From contig NZ_JQGJ02000018.1 of NCBI RefSeq assembly GCF_000802155.2, positions 1 to 64,000 of the forward strand: a stretch of 64,000 nucleotides of DNA. The letters are read 5' to 3'. Position 1 is the first letter of the stretch; each line of letters starts with the position of its first letter. A program made the position numbers and the translations under genes. Positions 1 to 9,612 of the stretch are shown here, in pieces. This DNA comes from Pseudomonas frederiksbergensis. GTDB taxonomy: Bacteria; Pseudomonadota; Gammaproteobacteria; Pseudomonadales; Pseudomonadaceae. The notes beneath the pieces are model-generated. The model was not told the DNA's origin. It saw nothing but the letters and a program-made list of their open reading frames with translations, and made no database searches.

Positions 1-105
1 GCTTAAAGTGGCCATTACCGCAGCAATGGATATACACACCGACCGGGAATTGCTTAAAGGATCGCCACACCCCGGCGGCATAGCTATCCACCCGACAGCC
101 AGGAA

Positions 106-1293
106 TCAACCAGGCAATGCAGCCTGCTTACGACTGGCCGCCGCCGTCACCGCATAACCCAACAACGCCGCCAGAATCGACCCGGTGAGAATCCCCATCC
201 GGTCCATGCCCGCATAGTCGCTGACACCCGGCTCAAACGCGAGGGAGCCAACAAACAGACTCATGGTGAACCCGATCCCACACAGGATTGCCACCCCCAG
301 GATCTGCCCCCAATTAGCCCCGGCGGGCAGGCTGGCGATGCCGATCTTCACTGCCAGCCAAGTCAAGCCGAACACACCGACGGTCTTGCCCAGCAACAGG
401 CCGATCGCAATGCCCATCGGTACATGATGGGTGAAACTCTCGGCGGTCACGCCGCTCAGGGACAGGCCCGCGTTGGCAAAGGCGAACAGCGGCAGGATGC
501 CGTAGGCCACCCAGGGATGAAGGGCATGTTCGAGTGCCAGCAGCGGCGACGTTTCGGCGTTTTTCGTGCGCAGTGGAATGCAGAAGGCCAGCGTCACACC
601 CGCCAGGGTGGCGTGGACGCCGCTCTTGAGCACGCAAACCCAGAGGATCAGCCCGACCACCATGTAGGGTCCGAGCTTGACCACGCCCATGCGGTTCATG
701 GCCACCAGCGCCGCGATGCAAGCCGCAGCCAGGCCCAACGACAGCGTCGACAGGTCGCCTGAGTAGAACATTGCAATGATGACGATGGCGCCCAGGTCAT
801 CGATGATTGCCAGGGTCATCAGGAACAGCTTGAGCGACACCGGTACTCGCTTGCCCAGCAAGGCCAACACGCCGAGGGCAAAGGCAATATCGGTGGCTGT
901 CGGGATCGCCCAGCCGGCCAGCGCGGCAGGGTTCTCGCGGTTGAGGAACCAATAGATGAGCGCCGGAACCAACATGCCGCCGATCGCCGCTGCGCCCGGC
1001 AAGACGATCTGCGACGGCTTCGACAGTTGTCCGTCGAGGACCTCGCGCTTGACTTCAAGACCGATCAGCAGGAAGAACAGCGCCATCAGGCCATCGTTGA
1101 TCCACAGCAACAGGGGCTTGGCGATCTTCAAGGCGCCGGCCTGGGCCACCACCGGTGTGTCCAGCAAGCCGTTGTAAAGCCAGTCCAGCGGCGAATTGTT
1201 GATGACCAGGGCCAGGACGGCGGCAGCGATCAAGAGAAGGCCGCTCGCCGCTTCCAGTTGGAAAAAACGTGTCATAGAGCTACGTAGAGCCAA
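106..1293 (-). CDS. nhaA: Na+/H+ antiporter NhaA
   Basis: Inner-membrane sodium/proton antiporter of the NhaA family, which exports Na+ in exchange for protons and so serves pH and salt homeostasis. The 395-residue product is strongly hydrophobic with about a dozen membrane segments. It keeps the ion-binding residues of the family: an Asp in [11 protein letters not shown] (about residue 135) and the Asp pair in AIIDDLGAI (about 165-166). I chose the TTG start at 1293 because GGAG lies seven bases before it. The ATG at 1275 lacks a well-placed ribosome binding site but would also give a full antiporter. The gene stands alone, transcribed away from the next gene. Confidence 0.93.
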   Translation of the reverse strand: MALRSSMTRFFQLEAASGLLLIAAAVLALVINNSPLDWLYNGLLDTPVVAQAGALKIAKPLLLWINDGLMALFFLLIGLEVKREVLDGQLSKPSQIVLPGAAAIGGMLVPALIYWFLNRENPAALAGWAIPTATDIAFALGVLALLGKRVPVSLKLFLMTLAIIDDLGAIVIIAMFYSGDLSTLSLGLAAACIAALVAMNRMGVVKLGPYMVVGLILWVCVLKSGVHATLAGVTLAFCIPLRTKNAETSPLLALEHALHPWVAYGILPLFAFANAGLSLSGVTAESFTHHVPMGIAIGLLLGKTVGVFGLTWLAVKIGIASLPAGANWGQILGVAILCGIGFTMSLFVGSLAFEPGVSDYAGMDRMGILTGSILAALLGYAVTAAASRKQAALPG

Positions 1294-1557
1294 GACTGCT
1301 CTCCATTCATCGAATCAAAAGATGGGCTACCCTAACCCGTACTGTTAGTTGTTAAAACAAAAGTTATATTCTTTTTTGTTATATGCTGTTACAACGCTTG
1401 CGCCGGGCAATCGGGCAGTTGCCGGGCATATTGGACCTTAGCTGTACCTGTGCGGGATGTCGGTTTTTTCCTAAGCTGGCGTCTCGTATTTGCGAACCAG
1501 ATCGTGCCCCGCGGCTATCGGTCTGCCTGCGTCGTACCGATCCAGCGAGAAAACACC

Positions 1558-2652
1558 ATGAATGACCACCGTCAGTGGGCGCGTGAAGCCATCCGTATCA
1601 TCGAAGCGGATTTCCAGCGCAGCGCCGATACGCACCTGATCCCGCTACCCTTGCCGGGACTGCCGGGCATAGAGCTGTATTTCAAGGACGAATCCAGCCA
1701 TCCCACCGGGAGCCTCAAGCATCGATTGGCTCGCTCGTTGTTTCTCTATGCGCTGTGCAACGGCTGGCTCAAGCCCGGTGCGCCGGTGATCGAAGCCTCC
1801 AGCGGATCGACGGCGATTTCCGAAGCTTACTTTGCCCGATTGCTGGGCCTGCCCTTCATTGCGGTAATGCCCGCGAGCACCTCCCGGGAAAAAATCGCAC
1901 AGATCGCCTTCTATGGCGGCCAAAGCCACTTGGTGGACGATCCTACGCAGATTTATGCCGAATCCGAACGCCTGGCGCGTGAGCATGACGGTCATTTCAT
2001 CGATCAATTCACCTATGCCGAGCGCGCCACGGATTGGCGCGCCAACAACAACATCGCCGAGTCGATCTTCCAGCAGATGCGTTTCGAGCAGCACCCGGAA
2101 CCGGCCTGGCTGATTTCCAGCCCCGGAACCGGTGGCACGACTGCTACCCTGGGACGCTACGTACGTTATCGCCAACACTGTACCCGTGTGCTGTGTGCCG
2201 ACGCCGAACGCTCGGTATTTTTCGATTACTACCGCAGTGGCGACGCCAACCTGCGCCTGGATTGCGGCTCGCGGATCGAAGGCATCGGTCGGCCACGGGT
2301 CGAAGCGTCGTTCCTGCCCAAGGTCATCGATGCGATGGTCAAGGTCCCCGACGCCCTGTCCCTCGCGGCCATGCATTACCTGGCCCAGCGGCTGGGGCGC
2401 CGGGTCGGCGGGTCCAGCGGCACCAACCTGATCGGCGCATTGATCGCCGCGAAGGGAATGGTGGACGCCGGAGAGTCGGGGTCGATCGTGGCGATTTTGT
2501 GTGACGGCGGCGAGCGTTACGCCACGACTTATTACGATCCGGCGTGGCTCAAGGAGCAGGGGTACGAATTGGACGTATTGATCAGCGCCGTGGCTGCGTG
2601 TGCGGAGCGCGGAGAAGCGCTGCCGGAGAATGTGTTGCGGGCCAACATTTGA
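1558..2652 (+). CDS. PLP-dependent cysteine-synthase-like enzyme
   Basis: Fold-type II pyridoxal-phosphate enzyme related to cysteine synthase and cystathionine beta-synthase, 364 residues, presumably cytosolic. The PLP lysine is K54 in HPTGSLKHR. The substrate loop [11 protein letters not shown] follows at about residue 81, the phosphate-binding glycine loop GTGGT near 187, and GGSSGTN near 297. The ATG at 1558 follows a GAGAAAA ribosome binding site; an in-frame codon at 1450 would add an unlikely tail. Cysteine-metabolism neighbours are absent, so the substrate is not shown. It could be an O-acetylserine sulfhydrylase-like enzyme, a cysteine desulfhydrase or a beta-replacing lyase. A REP hairpin lies just after the stop. 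Confidence 0.85.
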   Translation: MNDHRQWAREAIRIIEADFQRSADTHLIPLPLPGLPGIELYFKDESSHPTGSLKHRLARSLFLYALCNGWLKPGAPVIEASSGSTAISEAYFARLLGLPFIAVMPASTSREKIAQIAFYGGQSHLVDDPTQIYAESERLAREHDGHFIDQFTYAERATDWRANNNIAESIFQQMRFEQHPEPAWLISSPGTGGTTATLGRYVRYRQHCTRVLCADAERSVFFDYYRSGDANLRLDCGSRIEGIGRPRVEASFLPKVIDAMVKVPDALSLAAMHYLAQRLGRRVGGSSGTNLIGALIAAKGMVDAGESGSIVAILCDGGERYATTYYDPAWLKEQGYELDVLISAVAACAERGEALPENVLRANI

Positions 2653-2665
2653 ATCACTGCGATCG

Positions 2666-2697
2666 CCTGTGGGGGCGAGCAAGCCCGCTCCCACAGG
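2666..2697. repeat. REP-like hairpin
   Basis: Imperfect palindrome of the TGTGGGAGCGAGC...GCTCCCACA class between two convergent stop codons. The same unit recurs at several places in the window. Confidence 0.7.
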
Positions 2698-2704
2698 TCC
2701 GGGG

Positions 2705-4318
2705 TCACGCCTCGAGACCGAGGATATCCCGTGCCACCGCTTCGGCAATGCGGATTCCATCCACGCCCGCCGACAGGATCCCGCCCGCGTAACCGGCGCC
2801 TTCGCCAGCCGGGAACAGGCCCTTCACATTCAGGCTCTGCAGCGTTTCGTTGCGAGTGATGCGCAGCGGCGATGAAGTGCGGGTCTCGATGCCGGTCAGC
2901 ACGGCATCGTGCAGTGAATAGCCGCGGATTTGTTTCTCGAACGCCGGCAACGCTTCACGGATGGCTTCGATGGCGAAATCCGGCAGGGCCAGGGCCAAGT
3001 CACCCAAGGCAACCCCTGGTTTGTAGGACGGTTCGACGCTGCCCAGCGCCGTGGACGGCTTGCCGGCGATGAAGTCGCCCACCAGTTGCGCGGGGGCTTC
3101 ATAGTTGCTGCCGCCCAGTACGAAGGCGTGGGACTCCAGGCGCTCCTGCAACTCGATCCCAGCCAGTGGACCACCCGGGTAATCCACTTCCGGGGTGATG
3201 CCTACAACGATGCCGGAGTTGGCGTTGCGCTCGTTGCGTGAGTACTGGCTCATGCCGTTGGTCACGACGCGGTTCGGCTCGGAAGTGGCTGCCACCACAG
3301 TGCCGCCCGGGCACATGCAGAAGCTGTACACGGAGCGGCCATTCTTGGCGTGGTGCACCAGTTTGTAATCGGCGGCGCCGAGCTTCGGATGGCCGGCGTA
3401 TTTGCCCAGCCGTGCGCTGTCGATCAGCGATTGCGGGTGTTCGATGCGGAAACCCACCGAGAACGGCTTGGCTTCCATGTACACGCCACGGCTATGGAGC
3501 ATGCGGAACGTGTCACGGGCGCTGTGGCCCAGGGCGAGGATCACATGTTTGGAATGGATCTGTTCACCGCTGGCAAGCTCGACACCGACCAATTGGCCAT
3601 CTTCGATCAGCACATCGGTGACCCGCTGTCCGAAGCGGACTTCGCCGCCCAGCGCGCGAATCTGCTCACGCATGTTTTCCACGACGCCTGTCAGGCGAAA
3701 CGTGCCGATGTGTGGCTTGCTCACGTAGAGGATTTCTTCGGGCGCCCCGGCCTTGACGAACTCGTGCAGCACCTTGCGGCCGAGGAATTTCGGATCCTTG
3801 ATCTGGCTGTAGAGCTTGCCGTCGGAGAATGTCCCCGCGCCGCCCTCGCCGAATTGCACGTTGGATTCAGGGTTGAGCACACTTTTACGCCACAGGCCCC
3901 AGGTGTCTTTGGTGCGCTGGCGCACTTGCGGGCCGCGCTCGAGGATGATCGGCTTGAAGCCCATCTGCGCGAGCAACATGGCGGCGAAGATGCCGCACGG
4001 GCCGAAGCCGACGACGATCGGTCGTTCGCCCAGGTCTGCCGGTGCCTGGCCAACCATCTTGTAGCTGATGTCCGGCGCTTCGCTGACGTTACGGTCATCG
4101 GCGAACTTGCGCAGCACGCTGGCTTCATCGCGCACCGTCAGGTCGATGGTGTAGATGAAGCAAAGCTCGGAGGATTTCTTGCGTGCGTCGTAGCTGCGCT
4201 TGAACAAGGTGAAGTCGAGCAGGTCCTCGCTGGCGATGCCCAGGCGTTGCACGATGGCGGGACGCAGGTCTTCTTCGGGATGGTCGATCGGCAGCTTGAG
4301 TTCGGTGATTCGTAACAT
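2705..4318 (-). CDS. FAD-dependent oxidoreductase, COG2509 family
   Basis: A 537-residue cytosolic flavoprotein of the COG2509 'uncharacterised FAD-dependent dehydrogenase' family; its reaction is not established. After about 100 N-terminal residues comes a Rossmann FAD motif (VVGFGPCGIFAAMLLAQ, about residues 102-118, followed by an acidic ILERG strand end). Near the C-terminus the second FAD-contact motif GLFPAGEGAGYAGGILSA is present. A CMCPGG stretch in the middle is typical of the family. The ATG at 4318 (MLRITELKLP) is the family-like start; an upstream in-frame codon at 4342 adds eight poor residues. It is the first gene of no evident operon, and the next gene upstream has its own start. 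Confidence 0.85.
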   Translation of the reverse strand: MLRITELKLPIDHPEEDLRPAIVQRLGIASEDLLDFTLFKRSYDARKKSSELCFIYTIDLTVRDEASVLRKFADDRNVSEAPDISYKMVGQAPADLGERPIVVGFGPCGIFAAMLLAQMGFKPIILERGPQVRQRTKDTWGLWRKSVLNPESNVQFGEGGAGTFSDGKLYSQIKDPKFLGRKVLHEFVKAGAPEEILYVSKPHIGTFRLTGVVENMREQIRALGGEVRFGQRVTDVLIEDGQLVGVELASGEQIHSKHVILALGHSARDTFRMLHSRGVYMEAKPFSVGFRIEHPQSLIDSARLGKYAGHPKLGAADYKLVHHAKNGRSVYSFCMCPGGTVVAATSEPNRVVTNGMSQYSRNERNANSGIVVGITPEVDYPGGPLAGIELQERLESHAFVLGGSNYEAPAQLVGDFIAGKPSTALGSVEPSYKPGVALGDLALALPDFAIEAIREALPAFEKQIRGYSLHDAVLTGIETRTSSPLRITRNETLQSLNVKGLFPAGEGAGYAGGILSAGVDGIRIAEAVARDILGLEA

Positions 4319-4427
4319 GACAGGATCCGGTTCGCGGGGCACACAACTGCGCCAGGGCGTGCTTCAAACCGGTGATTATAAGCTGCATTCCCTGTTTCCC
4401 GTGAGGTTAAAACAGCCGTGCAACGAG

Positions 4428-5105
4428 TCAGTCGTCCCGTGCACCACCGAAATAGGCACAACCGCGCTGGACCTGGCCGTTGACCCGCAGTTCAGCGCTC
4501 ATGTGTTGCACGCTGCCGCTGGCGCTGTCGACGCAGCGCGCCGGGGTAACCCAGAGCTCGACTTTCTGGCCGTTGGCCTCGGTGCCGAGATTGAAGCGGC
4601 CATCGCCCAGTTGCTCCTCGACGTAGGGCACCGCCAGCGTTGGCTGGCCTTCGCGGTCCAGTACCAAGCCCTTGCCGCTGGCCTTGAGCACCCATTCCGG
4701 GCCGTGGCCCGCGGCGCGCAGGGCCAAGCGTTTGAAATCCACCTCTTCACAAGCCGTTCCCGAGCGCTCCAGGCGATACAACTGCTCGACGTCCAACTGG
4801 CTGTCGGTGCCGGCAGCCGCGCTGGAAACGATGCGACCCCGCATATCGGCAAACAGCTTGCCGCGATCATCCGCCAGGGTGGCGGCCTGTTGCAGGACGC
4901 TGGTGCCGCCGGTGTCATTGATGATGTAACGGCGCTGTTCCTGGCATGGCTGGAACACCAGTCTGCCATCCGCCGCCGTCAGTTCGCCTTGCATGCGCGT
5001 CTGCCCGGCATGGGATGCGCTCTGGCGCGGGGCATCGAGCAATTGGCAGCCGGCGAACAGCGGGAGGAGGGTGACAAACAACAGGGAACGAGCGGCACGC
5101 ATCAT
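4428..5105 (-). CDS. COG3650-like lipoprotein
   Basis: Predicted lipoprotein of 225 residues. A short basic N-terminus and hydrophobic stretch end in the lipobox LFAGC, so the mature protein would begin at that cysteine and be anchored in the periplasm. The body appears to carry two related segments, GELTAADGRLVFQPC early and AELRVNGQVQRGCAYFGG at the end, as in the COG3650 family; the later segment with conserved cysteines suggests a disulfide. The function is unknown. The start at 5105 (ATGATG) follows GGAG at proper spacing. It may form a unit with the SDR gene upstream on the same strand, 56 bases away. Confidence 0.75.
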   Translation of the reverse strand: MMRAARSLLFVTLLPLFAGCQLLDAPRQSASHAGQTRMQGELTAADGRLVFQPCQEQRRYIINDTGGTSVLQQAATLADDRGKLFADMRGRIVSSAAAGTDSQLDVEQLYRLERSGTACEEVDFKRLALRAAGHGPEWVLKASGKGLVLDREGQPTLAVPYVEEQLGDGRFNLGTEANGQKVELWVTPARCVDSASGSVQHMSAELRVNGQVQRGCAYFGGARDD

Positions 5106-5161
5106 TGGGTCTCCAGACAAGTGCCGTCACGTTACTCAGACTGTTCCTTCATCACAAGGGG

Positions 5162-5761
5162 TCAGCCCACGTGAAAGGTCTGTCCGGTTTGCTGGCCTTC
5201 GACACTCTTGGCGTAGGCCAATGCCACCTCCGCTGCGGGAACCGGCTTGTAGCCAGGGAAGTACGGCGCATATTTGTCCATGGCTTCCAGCAGCACATTC
5301 GGGCTCACCGAATTGATCCGCAGCCCACGTGGCAGTTCGATTGCCGCCGCGCGTACAAAACTGTCGAGGGCGCCGTTCACCAGCGCCGCCGAGGCGCCGC
5401 TCTTGATCGGGTCGTGGCTGAGCACGCCAGTCGTGAGGGTGAAGGATGCGCCGTCATTGGCGAATTCACGACCGATCAGCACCAGGTTGACCTGGCCCAT
5501 CAGTTTGTCCTTCAAGCCGAGGGCGAAGCTCTCCTCGGTCATGTCGCCCAGGGGCGCGAAGGTGACGTTGCCTGCGGCACAGACCAGCGCGTCGAAGCGT
5601 CCGGTTTTCTGGAACATGGCGCGGATCGAGGCACTGTCGCTGATGTCCACCTGCACGTCACCGCTGTGGCGGCCGATGCGCACGATGTCGTGGCGGGGCG
5701 ATAACTCGTTATCGATGGCCGAACCGACGGTGCCGTTGGCGCCGATCAACAGGATTTTCAT
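5162..5761 (-). CDS. Short-chain dehydrogenase/reductase family protein lacking YxxxK
   Basis: A 199-residue SDR-fold protein. The N-terminus carries the NAD(P) glycine motif GANGTVGSAI (about residues 7-16), and DALVCAAGNV matches the NAG-type motif. At the position of the usual catalytic Tyr-x-x-x-Lys the sequence reads SGASAALVNGALDSF, with Ala and Asn in place of Tyr and Lys. The protein is also shorter than classic SDRs (about 250). It may be a binding or regulatory protein, or may use another mechanism. GAGGA lies six bases before the ATG. It is divergent from a LysR gene, which probably regulates it. Confidence 0.8.
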   Translation of the reverse strand: MKILLIGANGTVGSAIDNELSPRHDIVRIGRHSGDVQVDISDSASIRAMFQKTGRFDALVCAAGNVTFAPLGDMTEESFALGLKDKLMGQVNLVLIGREFANDGASFTLTTGVLSHDPIKSGASAALVNGALDSFVRAAAIELPRGLRINSVSPNVLLEAMDKYAPYFPGYKPVPAAEVALAYAKSVEGQQTGQTFHVG

Positions 5762-5865
5762 GGCTGTTCCTCATTGGGGTTGAACGAGGTTGCAGTCTAG
5801 AGTGGATTTTCCTGGGGATAAGCGTGCTAATAGGAAACCTTTGGTTTTCAATTGGAAACAATCCA

Positions 5866-6774
5866 GTGAGCGAAATTGACGACCTTGCAGCGTTTGCAGT
5901 GCTGGTGGAGGCTGGAAGTTTCACCTTGGCGGCGCAGCAATTGGGATGCAGCAAGGGGCAACTGTCCAAGCGCATCAGTCTTCTGGAAGAGCGATTTTCG
6001 GTGCTGCTGCTCCAGCGTACGACACGACGCTTGAGCCTGACGGCGGCGGGGGCGGCGCTGCTGCCCCAGGCCCAGGCGTTGTTGGTCCAGGTGGAAAGGG
6101 CGCGTCAGGCGTTGGCGCGCCTGAAGGGCGATATTTCCGGGCCGGTGCGTATGACCGTTCCGGTTTCGTTGGGCGAAACGTTCTTTGAGGGGTTGCTTAC
6201 GGAATTTGCCCACAGCTATCCCGATGTGCAGATCGAGCTGGAGCTCAACAACGGCTACCGCGACCTGTCCCGCGATGGCTTCGACCTGGCGATCCGCTCC
6301 GATGCGGCAATCGATGAGCGATTGGTGGCTCGCCCATTGTTGGCCTGGCATGAGATGACCTGCGCCAGCCCGGCCTACCTGGAACGCTATGGCGAGCCCG
6401 AGAGTCCCCACGCCTTGGCGGAGCACAAGTGCCTGCTCAACAGCCACTACAGTGGCCGGGAAGAATGGTTGTATCACCAGCAACACGAATTGCTCCGGGT
6501 GCGAGTGTCCGGGCCGTTTGCCAGCAACCACTACAGCCTTTTGAAGAAAGCCGCCTTGGCGGGCGCCGGCATTGCCCGTTTGCCGTCTTACCTGCTCAAC
6601 GATGAATTGGCCGATGGACGCCTGCGCTGGCTGCTGCGCGACTATCAGACCCGGCGCATGCCGATGTACCTGGTCCACCCGTATCAGGGTGGGTTGCCCA
6701 AGCGGACGCAGGTGCTGGCTGATTATTTGATGGCGTGGTTCAAGAGGAGTGGGGAGGCGTTGGATCGGTTGTAG
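5866..6774 (+). CDS. LysR-family transcriptional regulator
   Basis: DNA-binding regulator of 302 residues. The N-terminal winged helix-turn-helix spans about residues 1-60, with the LysR pattern AFAVLVEAGSFTLAAQQL and SKRISLLEERF. The C-terminal effector-binding domain is of the substrate-binding-protein type, opening with GPVRMTVPVSLGETFF. I prefer the GTG at 5866 because it gives the usual LysR length and N-terminus; the GTG at 5824 would add 14 residues. The gene is divergent from the SDR gene with about 100 bases between, the usual arrangement for a LysR regulator and its target. The ligand is unknown. Confidence 0.88.
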   Translation: MSEIDDLAAFAVLVEAGSFTLAAQQLGCSKGQLSKRISLLEERFSVLLLQRTTRRLSLTAAGAALLPQAQALLVQVERARQALARLKGDISGPVRMTVPVSLGETFFEGLLTEFAHSYPDVQIELELNNGYRDLSRDGFDLAIRSDAAIDERLVARPLLAWHEMTCASPAYLERYGEPESPHALAEHKCLLNSHYSGREEWLYHQQHELLRVRVSGPFASNHYSLLKKAALAGAGIARLPSYLLNDELADGRLRWLLRDYQTRRMPMYLVHPYQGGLPKRTQVLADYLMAWFKRSGEALDRL

Positions 6775-6790
6775 AGTGAAAGGCGCTATA

Positions 6791-6824
6791 CCTGTGGCGA
6801 AGGAGCAAGCTTCCTCGCCACAGG
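6791..6824. repeat. REP-like hairpin
   Basis: Palindrome CCTGTGGCGA...TCGCCACAGG between the LysR stop and a terminator. It belongs to the TGTGGCGAGGGA...TCCCTCGCCACA class that recurs in the window. Confidence 0.65.
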
Positions 6825-6847
6825 TGTTTTCGCTGAACATCGGGGCG

Positions 6848-6876
6848 AAAAAAAACGGCCCGAAGGCCGTTTTTTT
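6848..6876. terminator. Bidirectional rho-independent terminator
   Basis: ACGGCC-CGAA-GGCCGT stem-loop flanked by A-run and T-run, placed between the convergent ends of the LysR gene and braG. It can serve both strands. Confidence 0.85.
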
Positions 6877-6889
6877 CATCGAGGCGGAA

Positions 6890-7591
6890 TCAACCGCCCA
6901 GGTACGCCTCGCGCACTTTCGGGTCGGTCAGCAGCGCTTCACCGGTGCCTTGCATCACCACGTGACCGTTCTCCAGCACGTACGCCCGGTCGGCGATTTT
7001 CAGCGCCTGGTTGGCGTTCTGCTCCACCAGGAACACCGTCACGCCGTCCTTGCGCAGTTGTTCGATGATGTCGAAGATCTGCTGGATGATGATCGGCGCC
7101 AGGCCCAGGGAAGGCTCGTCGAGCAACAGCAGCTTGGGCTTGCTCATCAGCGCACGACCGATGGCGAGCATTTGCTGTTCGCCACCGGACATGGTGCCGC
7201 CGCGCTGGGTAAAGCGCTCTTTCAGGCGTGGGAAAAGGTGCAGGACCTTGTCCATCTGCTCCTGATAGTCGCCCTTGTCGGTAAAAAAACCGCCCATGGC
7301 GAGGTTTTCTTCCACGGTCAACCGGGCAAATACCCGACGACCCTCAGGCACCACGGCAATGCTCTTGCGCATGATCTTCGCCGAGTCCTGGCCCACCAGT
7401 TCCTCACCCATGTAGCGGATGCTGCCGCTGTGGGCCTGTGGCGAACCGCAAAGGGTCATCAGCAACGTTGACTTGCCGGCACCGTTGGCACCGATCAGCG
7501 TGACGATTTCGCCCTGGCGGACCTCGACGTTGACGCTGTGCAGCGCCTGGATCTTGCCGTAGAAGGTGGAAACGTTTTCGAACTGCAGCAT
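6890..7591 (-). CDS. braG: Branched-chain amino acid ABC transporter ATPase BraG (LivF)
   Basis: Second ATP-binding subunit of the high-affinity Leu/Ile/Val importer, at the inner membrane's cytosolic face. The 233 residues equal the length of P. aeruginosa BraG. Walker A is GANGAGKST (about residues 34-42), the ABC signature is MSGGEQQM, and Walker B is LLLLDEPSLGLAP followed by the switch His region VFLVEQNA. The start ATG at 7591 directly follows the braF stop (TAAATG), so translation is coupled. It is the last gene of the braDEFG unit and ends just before a strong bidirectional terminator. Confidence 0.95.
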   Translation of the reverse strand: MLQFENVSTFYGKIQALHSVNVEVRQGEIVTLIGANGAGKSTLLMTLCGSPQAHSGSIRYMGEELVGQDSAKIMRKSIAVVPEGRRVFARLTVEENLAMGGFFTDKGDYQEQMDKVLHLFPRLKERFTQRGGTMSGGEQQMLAIGRALMSKPKLLLLDEPSLGLAPIIIQQIFDIIEQLRKDGVTVFLVEQNANQALKIADRAYVLENGHVVMQGTGEALLTDPKVREAYLGG

Positions 7592-8359
7592 TTACGCTTC
7601 CCCCAGGTAGGCTTTGATCACTTCAGGATTGTCGCGGATCTGTTCCGGCGTGCCGTCGGCCAGGGGGGTGCCCTGGTTGATCACGACGATGTGGTCGGAA
7701 ATGCTCATGACCAGCTTCATGTCATGTTCGATCAGCAGCACGGTGACGTTGTGCTCCTCGCGCAGCACGCTGATCAGCGCCTTCAGGTCTTCGGTTTCCT
7801 TCGGGTTCAGGCCGGCGGCCGGTTCGTCGAGCATGAGGATCCGCGGGCGGGTCATCATGCAGCGGGCGATTTCCAGGCGACGTTGCTGCCCGTAGGCGAG
7901 GGTGCCAGCGGTACGGTTGGCGAACTCGGTGAGGTTGACCTTGTCCAGCCAGTACCCGGCGTACTCCATGGCCTCGCGTTCGCTCTTGCGGAACGCCGGG
8001 GTCTTGAACAGGCCGGCAAAGAAGTTGGTGTTCAAGTGACGGTGCTGGGCGATCAACAGGTTCTCGACCGCCGTCATGTCCTTGAACAGCCGCACGTTCT
8101 GGAAGGTCCGCACCACGCCCTTGCGGGCGATGTGGTGGCCGGGCAGGCCCTGGATCGGCTCGCCGTCCAGCAGGATGGTGCCGCCGGTGGGCTGGTAGAA
8201 GCCGGTCAGGCAGTTGAACACCGTGGTCTTGCCCGCGCCGTTCGGCCCGATCAATGCAACCACTTGTTTCTCTTTGACGGTCAGGGCCACGCCGTTGACC
8301 GCCAGCAAGCCGCCGAAGCGCATGCTCAGATTTTCAACCTTTAGGATCTCGCGGCTCAT
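7592..8359 (-). CDS. braF: Branched-chain amino acid ABC transporter ATPase BraF (LivG)
   Basis: First ATP-binding subunit of the branched-chain amino acid importer, 255 residues. Walker A is GPNGAGKTT near residue 36. The family-specific [12 protein letters not shown] loop follows, then the [14 protein letters not shown] signature and Walker [14 protein letters not shown]. It overlaps the end of braE by four bases (ATGA type), which indicates translational coupling. With BraG it forms the ATPase pair of the BraDE permease. Confidence 0.95.
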   Translation of the reverse strand: MSREILKVENLSMRFGGLLAVNGVALTVKEKQVVALIGPNGAGKTTVFNCLTGFYQPTGGTILLDGEPIQGLPGHHIARKGVVRTFQNVRLFKDMTAVENLLIAQHRHLNTNFFAGLFKTPAFRKSEREAMEYAGYWLDKVNLTEFANRTAGTLAYGQQRRLEIARCMMTRPRILMLDEPAAGLNPKETEDLKALISVLREEHNVTVLLIEHDMKLVMSISDHIVVINQGTPLADGTPEQIRDNPEVIKAYLGEA

Positions 8360-9612
8360 TTGCGCAGCTCCATGTGGGGGCGTTGCATAGGCAGCAGACC
8401 TTGAGGACGCCAGATCATCATCAGCACCATCAAGGCGCCGAACATCAACATGCGGTATTCACTGAATTCACGCATCATTTCGGGTAGCAGGATCATCACG
8501 ATCGCCGCCAGGATCACGCCCAACTGCGAGCCCATCCCGCCCAGCACCACGATGGCGAGAATGATCGCCGACTCGATGAAGGTGAAGGACTCGGGCGTCA
8601 CCAGGCCTTGGCGAGCCGCGAAGAAACTACCGGCGAAACCGGCGAACGCTGCGCCAAGGGTAAAGGCCGACAGTTTGATCACGGTCGGGTTGAGACCCAG
8701 GGCACGGCAGGCGATTTCGTCTTCACGCAGCGCTTCCCACGCACGGCCGATCGGCATGCGCAGCAGGCGATTGATGACGAACAGCGCGGCCAGGGCCAGG
8801 AGCAGGGCAACCAGGTAGAGGAAGATCACCTTGTTGATCGAGTTGTATTGCAGGCCGAAGTACTCGTGGAAGGTCTGCAGGCCTTCGGCGGCTTTACGCT
8901 CGAAGGTCAGGCCGAAGAAAGTCGGCTTCTCGATATTGCTGATGCCGTTCGGGCCACCGGTAATGTCGGTCAGGTTGCGCAGGAACAGACGGATGATCTC
9001 GCCAAAACCCAGGGTTACGATCGCCAGGTAGTCGCCGCGCAAGCGCAGGACCGGGAAACCCAACAGGAAACCGAAGGTGGCGGCCATCATCCCGGCGATC
9101 GGCAGGCAGATCCAGAAGCTCAGGCCGAAGTAGTGGGACAGCAGCGCGTAGCTGTAGGCGCCGACGGCATAGAAGCCGACGTAGCCCAGGTCCAGCAGCC
9201 CGGCGAGGCCTACGACGATGTTCAGGCCCAGGCCCAGCATCACGTAGATCAGGATCAGCGTGGCGATGTCCACCGCGCCGCGCGAACCGAAGAACGGCCA
9301 CACCAGTGCCACGACGATCAGGCCCAGGACGATCCAGCGCTGGGTCGATGGCAGGGTCAGGAAGTTGCTGGCCTTGGCCGGGATTACCGGAACGCCGGGC
9401 GATGCCTTCCATGCGGCGCTGATCTGGGTGCTGAACAGCACGCGCAGGAACATCAGCACGGAGCACACGGCGATGGTGGCGAGGATGGCCGGGCTGGTGC
9501 CGTGCACTTCCAGGTTGATGCCGACGATGGTCAGTTTGAGACCGAGTACCGGGTAGGCCACGGCCCAGACCAGCAGGGCGCTGAAAAGCGCCGATTTGAG
9601 ATGCCTAGTCAT
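8356..9612 (-). CDS. braE: Branched-chain amino acid ABC permease BraE (LivM)
   Basis: Inner-membrane permease subunit of 418 residues, matching the size of Pseudomonas BraE and longer than many LivM proteins because of an N-terminal membrane extension (about residues 1-100). The core carries [21 protein letters not shown] and the EAA-like loop [20 protein letters not shown]. It overlaps braD by four bases and braF by four, so the four genes are tightly coupled. Many hydrophobic segments are visible and no signal peptide is expected. Confidence 0.95.
   Translation of the reverse strand: MTRHLKSALFSALLVWAVAYPVLGLKLTIVGINLEVHGTSPAILATIAVCSVLMFLRVLFSTQISAAWKASPGVPVIPAKASNFLTLPSTQRWIVLGLIVVALVWPFFGSRGAVDIATLILIYVMLGLGLNIVVGLAGLLDLGYVGFYAVGAYSYALLSHYFGLSFWICLPIAGMMAATFGFLLGFPVLRLRGDYLAIVTLGFGEIIRLFLRNLTDITGGPNGISNIEKPTFFGLTFERKAAEGLQTFHEYFGLQYNSINKVIFLYLVALLLALAALFVINRLLRMPIGRAWEALREDEIACRALGLNPTVIKLSAFTLGAAFAGFAGSFFAARQGLVTPESFTFIESAIILAIVVLGGMGSQLGVILAAIVMILLPEMMREFSEYRMLMFGALMVLMMIWRPQGLLPMQRPHMELRK

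Noticed and set aside
1-105. End of an upstream gene at the left edge
   Set aside because: Short open stretches exist but give no recognisable C-terminus.
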